DNA from: Ailurus styani
Taxonomy: Eukaryota; Chordata; Mammalia; Carnivora; Ailuridae
DNA length: 64,000 nucleotides
Direction of reading: 5' to 3'
Assembly (NCBI GenBank): GCA_002007465.1
Contig: LNAC01000031.1
Location: forward strand, 4,171,705-4,235,704
Position 1 is the stretch's first letter, and every line of letters begins with the position of its first letter. The translations under genes and the position numbers were made by a program. The notes under the pieces are model-generated. The model was given only the letters and a program-made list of their open reading frames with translations, was not told the DNA's origin and did not search any database. Shown here piece after piece: positions 11,585-23,099 of the stretch.

Positions 11585-12240
11585 GGGGTTTTTCCCCTGT
11601 AATTCCTTAGCCTTTCCATTTTAATTTTCTTTCTCTTTCCTTTTTCAACCAATTTCTTACTTTATCAATTTTTTTAAATTCTTAATTATTTACAACTTTG
11701 GAATGCAGTTACTTCTAACAAACAGACTAAAATAGACCTGGAATCTAATGCATGGCTCTATTCTACTCACCTGTCTGATCATATTCACTCCTTTTTTTCT
11801 CTTAAAGCCTTTTTAAAATGTCATCCTTAAAGTTACAGTCTATCCTTTCAATGTATTTAATTTTTTATATATTTTTTCTTTCTTTACAATTTTGAGATTT
11901 AGTTTCTTCTAAAAAACCGACAAAATACACTCAGAATATAGTGCATTGTTCTGTTCTGTTCGCCTGTCTGTTTATATTCCTTCTTTTTTCTTTTAATCTT
12001 TCTTTTCTCTTTTAATTTTCATTTTTACAGTCATATTCTATCCTTTCACTGCATTTAATTTTATTTTTGTACATATTTAAATTTTTTTTTCTTTACAATT
12101 TTGGGATCTACTTTTCTAACAAATAGACCAAAATACACACAGGATCCAGTGAATTGCTCTGTTCTGTTTAACTGTCTGATTATATTCTCTCATTTAAAAA
12201 TTTTTTTTTTCAATTTCAGATCTCTTCTGATTTGTTTAAT
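11585..12240 (+). repeat. Three tandem units in the L1 5' UTR
   Basis: Three diverged direct units share the order 'acaa(c/t)ttt(t)g', 'cttctaa', 'caaaata', 'g(t/c)ctgt', 'ctgtctg', 'atattc'. The anchor positions are about 11692, 11886 and 12095, giving a period near 195-210 bp. Each unit is followed by a pyrimidine-rich spacer. This resembles the repeated 5' UTR units of some mammalian L1 lineages, but whether they have promoter activity is not known. Confidence 0.75.
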
Positions 12241-12289
12241 GCAAGTTTTTCTGGGGTCATTTTTGCCATTTTAGTATTTTGTTCTCTTG

Positions 12290-13240
12290 TTCATCTATTC
12301 TAATCTGGACAGAACGACAAGAAGGAAAAACTTCTCTCAAGAAAGAGAACAAAAAGCAGTACTGACTGTCAGGGATCTAATCATTATGGATATAAGATGT
12401 TGGAACTAGAGTTCAGAATAATGATATTAAAGATACTAAGTGGGCTTGAAAAAAGCACACAAGACACTATAGAATCCCATTATGGAGAAATAAAAACTAA
12501 AATCTAATCAAGGCAAAATAAAAAGCCTATTAATGACCTATTAATTAATTGCATCTCATTAATAAAAAATGGAGGTGTTAACTGCTAGGATAAATGAGGC
12601 AGAAGAGATAATTAGTGACACAGAAGACAAAATGAAGAAGAATAAAGAAGCTGAGAAAAAGAGAACACAACTACTGCGTCATGAGGGGAGAATTCAAGAG
12701 ACAGTGATACCATAAAGTGAAAAAATGTTAGAATAATTGGGATCTCAGAAGAAGAGAAAAAAGTGAGAGAGGCAGAAATTATATTGGAGCTATTATACTG
12801 GAGCACTTCCCTCATATGGAGAAGGAAACAGATGTTCACGTCCAGGAGCCATAGAGTACCCCCTTCCCAATTAATAAAAATAGGTCAACAACTTGACATA
12901 TAATAGTGAAGCTTGCAAATGTCAGCGATGAAGAGAAAATCCTGAAAGTAGCTCCTGACAAGAGATCCTTAAACTACAAGGGAAGAAACATTAGACTGGC
13001 AGAAACCCCATCCACTGGGCAGGCCAGAAAAGACTAGCCTGATATATTCAGGGTGCTAGATTAAAAAAATATGCATCCAAGAATACTTTATCCAGCAAGG
13101 CTGACAGTCAAAATAGAAGGAGAGATAAAAATCTTCCAGGACAAACTAAAAGAATTTATGATCACTAAACCAGCCCTGCAAGAAATATTGAAGGGGATCC
13201 TTTACAAAAGAGAAAGCCCAAAAGTAACACAGACCAGAAA
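12290..13240 (+). pseudogene. L1 ORF1 (RNA-binding chaperone) remnant
   Basis: In intact L1, ORF1 encodes a trimeric coiled-coil RNA-binding protein that packages L1 RNA. Here the region from the 'gacagaacgacaagaaggaa' stretch through 'agaactagagttcagaata' to 'ctgcaagaaatattgaaggg' follows the carnivore L1 ORF1 order, including the A/G-rich part that would encode the coiled coil. No continuous frame survives; stops and indels occur throughout. The exact start is not determined, so the boundaries are approximate. It lies directly upstream of the ORF2 remnant. Confidence 0.65.
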
Positions 13241-13264
13241 GGAATAGAGACAATACAGGTAATA

Positions 13265-16200
13265 CAATGGTACTAAATTCATATTTTTCAATAGTTACTC
13301 TGTATGCAAATGGACTAAATGTCCCAATCAAAACACACAGGGTATCAGATTGGATAAAATAGCAAGACCCACTGATATGCTGTCTGCAAGAGACACATTT
13401 TAAACCCAAAGACACTTCCAGATTGAAAGTGAGAGGTAGAAAACCATTTATCATGCTAATAGACATCAAAAGAAAGGTGGAGTGGCAATCCTTATATCAG
13501 ACAAATTAGATTTTAAACCAAAGACTGTAATAAAAGATGAGGAAGAACATTATATTATCATTAAAGTGTCTATCCAAAAGAAGATCTAACAACTGTAAAT
13601 ATCTATGCCCCTAACATGGGAGCAGCCAATTACACAAACCAGTTTAATTAGTTTACATCCATAATAATACAATCCATAATAATACAGTCATAGTAGGGGA
13701 CATTATCACTTCCCTCGATGCAATGGACAGATCATCAAAACAGAAGATCAACCAAAACAGAAGATCAACGAGGAAACAAGGGCTTTCAGTGACACAATGG
13801 ATCAGATGGACTTCACAGATATATTCAGAGCTTTCCATCCTGAAGCAACAGAATACACATTCTTCTTGAGTGAAATGCAACATTCTCCAGAATAGATCAC
13901 ATTCTGAGTCACAAATCAGATCTCAACTAATACCAAAAGATTCGGATCACTCCCTGCATATTTTCAGATGACAGTGCTTTGAAACTGGATCTCAATCAAT
14001 AGAGGAAATTTGGAAAGAACTGAAACACATGGCAACTGAAGAGCATTCTATTAAGAATGAATGGGTCAACCAGGAATTAAAGAGGAATTAAAGAATTCAT
14101 GGAAACAAGTGAAAATGAAAATATAACTTATATTCAAAATCTTTGGGATGCAGCAAAGGGAGTCTTAAGAGGGAAGTACATAGCAATACAAGCCTTTCTA
14201 AAGAAGTAAGAAAGATCTCAAATACATGACCTAACCCTACACCTAAAGGAACTGGAGAAAGAAAAGAAAATAAAGTATAAACCCAGCAGGAGAAGAGAAT
14301 TAATACAGACTAAAGCAGAAATCAATGAAATACAAGCCAAAAGAACAGTGAAACAGATCAATGAAACTAGGAGATGGTTCTCTGAAAGAATTAACAAGAT
14401 CAAAAAAACCCTGACCAGACTTATCAAAAAGAAAAGAGAAAGGATCCAAATAAATAAATCATGAATGAAAGAGGAGAGATCAAAACCAACACTGAAGAAA
14501 TACAAACAGTTATAAGAACATATTGTGAGCAACTGTATACCAACAAATTAGGCAACCTGGAAGAAATGGATGCATTCCTAAAAAATATAAACTACCAAAA
14601 TTGAACCAGGAAGAAATAGAAAATCTGAACAGACCCATAATCAGCAAGGAAATTGAAGCAGTAATCAAAAACTTCTGAAAAACAAAAGTCCAATGCCGGA
14701 TGGCTTCCCAGGGGAATTCTACCAAACATTTAAAGAAGAATGAATACCTATTCTGAAGCTGTTTCAAAAAATAGAAATGGAAGGAAAATTTCCAAACTCT
14801 TTCTACGAGGCCAGCATTACACTGATTCCAAAATCACCAAAAGACCCCACCAAAAAGGAGAATTACAGACCAATATTCCTGAAAAACATGGATGCAAAGA
14901 TTCTCACCAAGATACTATCCAATAGGACCCAACAGTACATTAGAAGGATTATTCAGCATGACCAAGTGGGATTTATTCCCAGACTACAAGGGTTGTTCAA
15001 CATCTGCAAATCAATGTGATACACTACATTAATAAAAGAAAGCACAAGAACCATATGGTCCTCTCAAGAGATGCAGAAAAAGCATTTAACAAAGTACACC
15101 ATCCTTTCTTGATTAAAACTCTTCACAATGTAGGGATAGTGGGTACATACCTTAATATCATAAAAGCCATCTATGAAAAGCCCACAGCAAATATCATTCT
15201 CAATGGGGAAAATCTGAGAGGATTTCCCCTAAGGTCAGGGACATAGCGGGGATATTAACTCTGACCATTGCTGTTCAACATAATACTAGAAGTCCTAGCC
15301 TCATCAGTCAGACAACGAAAAGAAATAAAAGGCATCCAAATTGGCAAAGAAAAAGTTAGACTCTCACCCTTCACAGATGACATGATACTCTATGTGAAAA
15401 GCCCAAATGACTCTACCCCAAAATTGCTAGAACTCATATAAGAATTCAGCAAAGTGGCAGGCTATGAAATCAGTGCACAGAAATCAGTTGCATTTCTGTA
15501 CACTAACAATGAGACAGAAAAAAGAAATTAAGGAGTCAATCCCATTTACAATTGTACCTGAATCCATAAGATGCCTAGGAATAAACCTTACCAAAAAGGC
15601 AAAGGATCTTTATTCAGAAAACTCTAGAACACTCATGAAAGAAATTGAAGAAGACACAATGAAGTGGAAAAATGTTCTATGCTCATGGATTGGTAGAACA
15701 AATTTTATTAAAATGTCTATGGTACCTAGAGCAATATATACCTTCAATGCAATCTCTATCAAAATACCATTAGCTTTTTTTCACAGAGCTGGAACAAATA
15801 ATCCTAAAATTTGTATGGAACCAGAAAAGACCCTAAATAGCCAATGGAATGCTGTAAAAGAAAACCAAAACTAGTGGCACAATAATTCTGGACTTCAAGC
15901 TTTATTAAAAAGCTGTGATCATCAAGACAGTGTGGTACTGACATAAAAACAGACATATAGATCAATGGATCAGATCAATGGAACCCAGAAATGGACTCTC
16001 CAACTTTCTGGTCAACAAATCTTCAACAAAGCAGGAAAGAATATCCCATGGAAAAAAAGATAATCTCTTCAACAAATGGTGTCAGAAAAATGGACAGCCA
16101 CATGCAGAAGAATGAAACTGGACCACTTTCTTACATGATAAACAAAAAAAGACTCAAAATGGATGAAAGACCTAAATGTGGGACAGGAATGTATCAAAAT

Positions 16201-17065
16201 TCCAGAAGAGAACACAGGCAGCAACCTCTGTGTCCTCAGCTGCAGCACCTTCTTGCTAGACATGTCTCCAAAGCAAGGGGAACAAAGGCAAAAATGAACT
16301 ATTGGGACCTCATCAAAATAAAAAGCTTTTGCACAGCAAAGGAAACGGTCAACAAAACCAAAAGACAACCAATAGAATGGGAGAAGATATTAGCAAGAGA
16401 TACATTGGTTAAAGGGCTAGTATCCAAAATCTATAAAGAACTTCTCAAATTCAACACCCGAAGAACAAATAATCCAATCAAGAAATGGGCAGAAGACATG
16501 AACAGATCTTTCTTCAAAGACATTCAAATCGCCAAGAGACACATGAAAAAAGTGCTCCACATCACTCAGCATCAGGGAAACCCAAATCAAAACCACAATG
16601 AGATACTACCTCACACCAGTCAGAATGGCTAAAATTAACAAGTAAGAAAAGGACAGATGTTGGTGAGAATAAGAAGAAAGGGGAACCCTCTTACACTTTT
16701 GGTGGGAATGCAAGCTGGTGCAGGCACTCTGGAAAACAGTATGGAGATCCCTCAAAAAGTTGAAAATAGAGCTACCTTATGACCCAGCAATCACATGACT
16801 GGGAATTTACCCCTGAGATACAAGTATAGTGATCCAAAGGGGCACGTGCACCCCAGTGTTTATAGGGACAATGTCCCCAATGGCCAAACTATGGAAAGAG
16901 CCCAGATGTCCAACAGCAGATGAATGGATAAAGAAGATGTGTATATATATACATACATACACACACACAATAGAATACTACTCAGCCATCAGAAAAAGAA
17001 ATCTTGCCATTTGCAACAATGTATATGGAACTAGAGGGTATTATGCTAAGCAAAATAAGTGAACC
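13265..17065 (+). pseudogene. L1 ORF2 (endonuclease/reverse transcriptase) remnant
   Basis: Intact ORF2 protein nicks DNA and reverse-transcribes L1 RNA at the target. Landmarks in order are an endonuclease region from about 13265, with an in-frame TAG at 13360-13362. Next is the reverse transcriptase region ('[15 protein letters not shown]' near 14790, '[15 protein letters not shown]' near 14960), then a TAG at 15244-15246. The catalytic box reads F-T-D-D at 15370-15381 where the family usually has F-A-D-D. C-terminal pieces follow ('[17 protein letters not shown]' near 16325, 'EYYSAIRKRN' near 16980). Surviving segments at 14777, 15016, 15464, 15991 and 16829 alternate between two frames, so at least four frameshifts are present. 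It makes no functional protein. Confidence 0.9.
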
Positions 17066-17380
17066 ACAGAAAGACAATTATCATGTGATCTCAGTTATAT
17101 ATGTAATTTAAGAAACAAAACAGAGGATCATAGGGGAAGAGAGGAAAAATAAAACAAGATGAAATCAGAGAGGGAGATAAACTATAAGAGACTCTTAACT
17201 CTAGGAGACAAACTGAGGGTTACTGGAGAGGGGGATCGAGTGACTGGGTAATAGACATGAAGGAGGGCACGTGATGTAATGAGCACTGTTATATAAGACT
17301 GATAAATCACTTACTTCTACATCTTAAACTAATAATATATATGTTAATTAATTGAATTTAAATTTTAAAGAATTAAAAAA
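17066..17380 (+). mobile_element. L1 3' UTR
   Basis: 'tgatctcagttatatatgta', 'gagactcttaactctaggag' and 'gagggcacgtgatgtaatga' match the carnivore L1 3' UTR. The same region is seen antisense at 1591-1863, and in sense at 53.9-54.3 kb and 63.8-64 kb. Confidence 0.88.
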
Positions 17381-17455
17381 AGAGATACTCTCCCTCTGCC
17401 CATCCCCTGCTCATTTGCCTACATATGCATGTGCTCTCTAAATCAATCAATCCAT
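17381..17455 (+). mobile_element. SINEC, right part of the split copy
   Basis: 'gatactctccctctgcccat' through 'gtgctctctaaatcaatcaa' is the SINEC CT-rich part and tail, separated from its left part at 10466-10523 by the L1. Confidence 0.8.
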
Positions 17456-17545
17456 CAATCTACCTCATAAGACTACTGTGAAATTAAGTAATGATAACAA
17501 TAGCATTTTACTACATAAATGTTTGCTGGCATTGGGAAAACCTGG
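17456..17545 (+). repeat. MIR SINE, right part
   Basis: 'tacctcataagactactgtg' and 'aaattaagtaatgataac' continue the MIR that ends at 10465. Confidence 0.7.
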
Positions 17546-18419
17546 AGCACAGTGCTCTTCTAGCTCACCTTCTTTTCAGCCCCTCTTAGGATGTAGGAGA
17601 CACGGCAATGAGAGAATTGAATGTTCCTTGAACCAGGAAAAAAAATCACTCTCTGTAGAAATCTGAATGCTTCTGTACCCTACAAACTTTTAAAATTTAA
17701 TCAGTCACCTACTAAGTGTATCCAAGGTCCCCCCCACTGGCTCCCCTAGTTATATATGGAAAATAAACAATTTCTAATGCCTCCCCCCCTTACAAAAACC
17801 TTTGGGAACTCATTTGACATAGAGGATGGATCAATGTGACCATATTATTAGTCAGAGAACAAACAGTCTAGGTAAGTAATTTTGTTTTCTCTCATAAATA
17901 CATTCTCACCTGCAGAGACTAATGGACTCCAAGGATCCTTCACTATATATTTTATAGCAAAGTCAACAATAATCAGAAGGCAGGTGCTTTTTTACCAAAC
18001 AACTTTTTTCCAAATATTGTTTTTCCTTAAGGAAATAAGACACACCTTTAATTAAAGAACTCTGTAACCTAAAACAAGAGAACAGATGTGGGGAGAAAAA
18101 ATTGCTAACTAGGAATAGGTTCTATTGAACAATCAGCTGAAATTCTCATCTCAGCAGAAAATGAAGTTCAAACAAACTTCTTTGAGCTTGGTAAAAACCC
18201 TTGGATCCAGCTTGGAACAATTTCTTCTCTTGATCTACCAAATCTAACCAATTACCCCAGTGATTATTCCTTTCAAATGTCTTTGTATTTCCTTCTTCTT
18301 TTCCATCTGCAGTTGTCTCTGCCATCTTACCATCTCCTGCCTTGATACTGAAATGCCTCATAACTAGCCATCCAGACTCTCCAAACCAAACTTCCCAAGT
18401 AGCAGTCTCAAAAAGCCAC
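17546..18419. other. Unassigned DNA
   Basis: Contains C-runs near 17730 and 17785 and no confident repeat. The minus-strand frame at 18146-18430 has no recognisable domain. Confidence 0.4.
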
Positions 18420-18880
18420 AACAGAGTCATGCTTCAGCTCAAATTGCCAAGTAAGTTCACTGTGGTCTACAAGTCTGACCTTTTCTACCTGACTTTCAAA
18501 GTCCTTCATAATATGACTCCACCCTACCAGCCTAACCTTATTTTCCAGTCAGACTGGCTTTTTTACCATTCTTTCATGAATAAACAAGACACACACATGC
18601 ACCTCTCCATTGCCCCTTCCACTGCTTCACACATGCTTCTTGCTTTAGTGTGGAATGCCCTACTTCTCCAGCTACATATCCAAATCCTGCTCATTCTTCA
18701 CAGCCTAGATTTAGTCTCTTCTCCTCCATGAAGCCTTCTCTCACTCCTAAAGTCCTCATTAAACATTTTCTCTTTACCACATACTCTATTACTTCATAGA
18801 CACAACATCTGTATATCACTCATTTCATGTGCACTAGACTCATCTCCATGACTAGGTAATAAGTTAGGTCACAAAATACT
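18420..18880 (+). repeat. L2 LINE 3' region
   Basis: 'ctgactttcaaagtccttca', 'tagtgtggaatgccctactt', 'ctcctccatgaagccttctc' and 'cacatactctattacttcat' follow the L2 3' order. The 129-codon frame at 18342-18731 lies on this fossil and is not a gene. Confidence 0.8.
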
Positions 18881-19119
18881 GGTTTTTGTGACAAATATGA
18901 TCCCAAATACATTCTGTTTGATATCTCACTTTTGTTTTCTCTCATTTGAATAATTAGACACACCCTTAACTGCCTAGAGAATTTCCTCAAGGAAATCAAT
19001 CTTCTGCCATCATTCCTCAAATTATTTAAATTAAGAGTAACAATATTAGAATATGTATCAGTAAAACCTCTAAATCTTGAGTGTAGGAGAAAAGGCATTA
19101 TTAGGTGGATTAGAAAACT

Positions 19120-19262
19120 CAATGAACAATGATTCAGGTGATCTGGCTTCTAAGCACCACCCTGCTGTGTATCCTGGTTAAGCTATGCAGTGTCTCTGCA
19201 AAATGAAGAGGTTGGACTGGGTGACCTCTATGGTCTTCCAGCTCTTTAATTCTGTGACTGTA
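19120..19262 (+). repeat. MIR/MIR3-like fragment
   Basis: 'gatctggcttctaagcacca', 'ctgcaaaatgaagaggttgg' and 'ctctatggtcttccagctct' follow the MIR3 layout. Confidence 0.65.
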
Positions 19263-19999
19263 AAACTGACAACAAAGGCATCAGAGCCTAGTTGGTCATG
19301 TCTGAAAAGCAGAAGTGAAGAGGTTTCTCTCCAGGAAATAGAAAAGCTCCAGTGCCTTCTCTTTAATAATCACAATATTAATATGTGGGGGGAAAGTTGG
19401 TATCGAATTGTGCCCATTTATTAAGTGGTATGTTATAATAATATTCCATGTTAAATACAAAAGAGGCAGCTGGTTAGTTTTCACTTTTTGAAAGTCATCA
19501 TATATATTTTGAACCAACTCAGTAGTGTCTTATCTTGAATTTGGGTATCATGAAGCTCCATGAAAAATTAAAAGAGGCCCAACTCAAATTTGGATGGGAA
19601 AGAGTCTAAAGATACACACTGAATGCCACAGTACTGATCTAACAGAATTGTATGCAAAATTCTGAAAAGCAACTACCTTTCCTACTTTCTAGCCAAATAC
19701 ATATTTTAAAATGAAATACTAATAAAATTTGCCATAAATCTCTGAAATCTTTTTCTTTTTTTTTTTTCTGTTGGACTCTATGAGAGAATTTCTTTAAGAC
19801 AAAAAAAAGAAGACAAGTTATGATAAGGTGCCTATGGAAGATAATTTATAAAACAATACATAGGAGAAGAGTTTGTTAAGGGCAGAGGAGTAGTCAAGAA
19901 AAAGATGGCATTAAAAGGGGGTCTTCCAAGGATGCCAGTCAAATAAAAATGGTAAATGTGTCACCAAATCAGTCACATTGTGATGCTGTTCTGGGGATC
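19263..19999. other. Unassigned DNA
   Basis: AT-rich, with a poly-T patch near 19755. No exon or confident repeat is seen. Confidence 0.4.
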
Positions 20000-20105
20000 T
20001 CATTCATTCATCAAGGGCTTATGAAATGTGATAGGTGCTTAGGATAAAATAAAGGGAAAGACAAAGTGTCTGCCCTACAAGAACTCATTATCAAGCATAA
20101 AGACA
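20000..20105 (-). repeat. L2 3' end, antisense
   Basis: 'cattcattcatcaagggctt', 'gataggtgcttaggataaaa' and 'gtctgccctacaagaactca' are the reversed L2 end. Confidence 0.7.
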
Positions 20106-20139
20106 GAGTCGAGTTGGCAGTGCCCCTGACTGAAGGCTC

Positions 20140-20264
20140 ACAGTATGCCAAGCATTGTGCTAGGCACACCAGCCCCATGAAGCAGGTACCATTATTATCC
20201 CTGTATCACTGATGAAGAAACTAAAGCTTTGGGAGATTTAATAATTTACACAAACCCTATGATC
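20140..20264 (-). repeat. MIR SINE, antisense
   Basis: 'gtgccaagcattgtgctagg'-like start, then 'gaagcaggtaccattattat' and 'ctgatgaagaaactaaagct'. Confidence 0.7.
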
Positions 20265-20620
20265 TGAATGTCTGTGTCACTGCCCCCGGCCCCACCCAAA
20301 ATTTATATGTTGAAATCCTAACCCCAATGTGATGGTATTGCAAAGTAGGGCCTGTGATTGTGCCATGAAGGCAGAAGCCATCAGATTAGTACCCTTATAA
20401 AAAGGTCCCAGAGAAATCCTTCATCCCTTCCTCCACCATGTGAGGTTGCCTACAAGAAGGCACACTGTCTATGAAGAACAGGGCTCTCATCAGACATTGG
20501 ATCTGCAGAGGCCTTGATCTTGGACTTCTCAACTTCTCAAATTGTAAAAAATAAATGTCTATTGTTTATAGGCCACCCAAGTTATTCTGTTACAGCAGCT
20601 GAAACAAACTAAGACATGAA
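20265..20620 (-). repeat. MLT1-type MaLR LTR, antisense
   Basis: Reads on the plus strand as the reverse of an MLT1 LTR: 'aaaatttatatgttgaaatc', 'cctaaccccaatgtgatggt', 'cttgatcttggacttctcaa', then 'gccacccaagttattctgtt' and 'aacaaactaagaca'. It is a solo LTR with no internal region. Confidence 0.8.
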
Positions 20621-21599
20621 GTCTTTCCAGACAGAAAGGAGCAAGGCTGGCTTTCACACCCAGATTTGACTGGCTCCAGGGCTATTCACCCCCCACTTCA
20701 ACCCTACACTACAAACCTGATGTAGGCAGTACAATGTGGTAAATGGTAATGGAGACAGGTGCATAGTACTAGGGTCTCTGCAGCTCCCCCAGAGTTCAAA
20801 AGAATGCAGGCCTTCTCTGTGCATTCGAGTCCACGACCCCTGGCTTCATTGGCAACTGTAGTTGGTGTGTGTAAAACTACCCAGCATGTGGTATACTACA
20901 ACTACACCAAGGCCACAGGGGGAACCAATGCAAAACACTGCAGTTGCTTCAGATTCTCTGCTGATCTCTGAATAGAAGAGCATGTTTGTGCACACACACA
21001 GGCACAAACACTCCATTGCCACAGCAGTTCCCCTAGAAACTAAGTAATTTATTCAAAAGTACCCTCTTTCCCCATCAAAACAGAAATGACTTTTAATACA
21101 TGTTTAAAAACTAAATGAAAAAAAAAACCCAACTTCTTTCTGAAAGTATAGTCCCCAGGAGACTGGGGAAAAATGACTCTAGGTAGCTCAGAGGCTATTT
21201 GGTCCTCCTGGGCTGAGCAGCTGCCAGAACTAAGAGGACTCCAGAGGGGCCTAAGGGTCACAGCAGCAAAAAACCTTAAAGCTTCGGGGGCCCTGGGGAG
21301 GATGGTGCAAGCTCAGTGGGATGGCAGCTCCACCTGCTTTAATGCCAGCCTGTGGCCTTCATTGGAGACCTGTTTTGAATCATAACACCAGTGGGGAAGA
21401 AGTTTTGTTTATTTGTGTTATGGTACCTTCTTGTCTTTCTGTTTGTTTTAACCTAGTAGGCCATAAAACCTTCAGTGGGCTATGAGGGGAAGACTTGCCA
21501 TCAAAGAAGGGTAAAGGAAAGATTTTTGGCTGCAGCAAGGTGCTAGAAATGTCTATCCTGCCAGCATTACCTCCTGAAGGGGGAGGAAGTTAGCTTTTA
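20621..21599. other. Unassigned DNA
   Basis: Moderate GC around 21170-21370 with open frames on both strands but no recognisable domain; a poly-A/pyrimidine patch near 21117. Nothing firm. Confidence 0.4.
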
Positions 21600-21815
21600 T
21601 CACAGTCCCATTAGGGATTTTGGCCTAGGCATTATGCGAGGTACCTTGCATTATTTGGGTCTCCCATTAAGTCTTGAAATATTATTAATCTCATTTACAG
21701 GAGAAAAAAAACAAGTGAAGCTCTGGATAATTCTAAATCATTTGCTGAGTTTCACACAGCTAGTCAATGGGGACAAGAACTAAAGGTCTATCTGACCCCA
21801 AGGACCAGGAAGAGA
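21600..21815 (-). repeat. MIR SINE, antisense
   Basis: 'gcgaggtaccttgcattatt', 'attaatctcatttacaggag' and 'gagtttcacacagctagtca' in reversed MIR order. Confidence 0.72.
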
Positions 21816-22056
21816 ATCCTTGCTGTGGAAAGCAAATAGTAAGAAGTCCTAATGGGAAGATGAAAAATTAACATCTTTACTGTTTGTTTAATTACCTGCT
21901 TATATGAGTAGGAATTAAATATACAAGGAAAACATTTTAAGCTTTATAAAAAGGCATAGGGTGAAAATAAGACTCTCCCCACCCTTCTCTCTCAGCTCCC
22001 CAGTTCCCTTCATCAGAGGCAACTGCTGATAATAGTATGTTAAGATAGGCTACACA

Positions 22057-22263
22057 GGGCGCCTGGGTGGCTCAGTGGGTTAAAGCCTCTGCCTTCGGCT
22101 CAGGTCATGATCTCAGGGTCCTGGGATCGAGGCCCGCATCGGGCTCCCTGCTCAGTGGGGAGCCTGCTTCCCCCTCTCTCTGCCTGCCTCTCTGCCTCCT
22201 TGTGATCTCTCTCCCTCTGTGAAATAAATAAATAAAATCTTTAAAAAAAAAAAAAAAAAAAAA
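22057..22263 (+). mobile_element. SINEC, young copy
   Basis: Near-consensus head and body with a pure A tail of more than 20 bases. A perfect 15-bp target duplication 'aagataggctacaca' lies at 22042-22056 and 22264-22278. The low divergence and long A tail suggest a recent insertion. Confidence 0.97.
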
Positions 22264-22312
22264 AAGATAGGCTACACATACACAAACATACACATGTACA
22301 CATAAAGCCCCC

Positions 22313-22508
22313 CCCCTTTTTAAAAAAAATATTTGATTTATTTATTTGAGAGACAGAGCACAAGATGGGGGGTGGCGCAGAGAGAGAGGGAGAAGTGGAC
22401 TGCCCACTGGGCAGGGAGCCCAACAGAGGCAGGGACTGATCACAGGACAGGAGACTATGACCTGAGCAGAGGGCAGAGGCCTAATTTACTGAACCATGTA
22501 GGCGCCCC
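22313..22508 (-). mobile_element. Older antisense SINEC
   Basis: 'atttgatttatttatttgag', 'gacagagcacaagatg', 'ctatgacctgagcagag' and 'ccatgtaggcgcccc' are a diverged reversed SINEC. Flanked by 'ataaagcccc' on both sides (22302 and 22509). Confidence 0.85.
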
Positions 22509-22524
22509 ATAAAGCCCCTTTATT

Positions 22525-22826
22525 TACATGAATGGCAGCATTGTCTGTCCCTTCTTCGATACCTAGTATATCTTGGAAATTTTCTATATTGCTACGTATA
22601 GATCGCCTCTATTCTTTTAACAATTTTTACAATTGTTTTGTACAGTTGTTAAAGAATCTATTGTATGGCTGGGAATTTATTTAACCAGTTCCCTATTAAA
22701 TGGACGTTTAGATTGCTTCTAACCTTTTGCTTTTGTAAACAGTGCCATATAAATATCCTCATACAGTCTTCCTTAAACACATATGCTAGTATTGTTTCAA
22801 GATACAATGGTTGAAAGTGAAATCCT
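22525..22826 (-). repeat. Old L1 (L1M/HAL1-type) fragment, antisense, left part
   Basis: 'aatggacgtttagattgctt', 'gcttttgtaaacagtgccat' and 'aaatatcctcatacagtctt' are the reversed L1M pattern. It continues after the SINEC ('gtgaaattccttggtcaaga', 'gaatgtgcatttaaaacttg') to about 23095. Confidence 0.7.
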
Positions 22827-23030
22827 GGGGCGCCTGAGTGGCTCAGTCGTTAAGCCTCTGCCTTTGGCTGGGGTCATGATGCCAGGGTCCTGGAATCAAG
22901 CCCTGCATTGGGCTCCCTGCTCTGCCAGAAGCCTGCTTCTCTCACTCCCACTCCCCCTGCTTGTGTTCCATTTCACGTTGTGTCTCCCTCTTTGTCAAAT
23001 AAATACATAAAATCTTTTAAATAAATAAAT
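22827..23030 (+). mobile_element. SINEC inserted in the old L1
   Basis: 'ggggcgcctgagtggctcag' head, diverged body and 'aaataaataaat' tail. Flanking 'gtgaaatcctgg' (22818) and 'gtgaaattccttgg' (23031) are the decayed target duplication. Confidence 0.9.
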
Positions 23031-23099
23031 GTGAAATTCCTTGGTCAAGAGAATGTGCATTTAAAACTTGATAGAACTAAATTGCCTCCAGGAAAGTGT

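Larger units (their letters stand above)
10524..17380 (+). mobile_element. Near full-length carnivore L1, inactive
   Basis: An autonomous non-LTR retrotransposon of about 6.85 kb. It begins 'gaattcaagatggtggagga', a typical carnivore L1 5' UTR start, and ends in a short A-rich tail near 17371-17380. A 5' UTR (to about 12290), ORF1 remnant, ORF2 remnant and 3' UTR can be followed in order. It interrupts a SINEC, with a degraded target duplication around 'aaattctctctctc' / 'gagatactctccctc'. Multiple stops and frameshifts show that it is dead. Confidence 0.93.

Noticed and set aside
18342..18731. 129-codon open frame
   Set aside because: It lies on an L2 3' region and matches no protein family I know.
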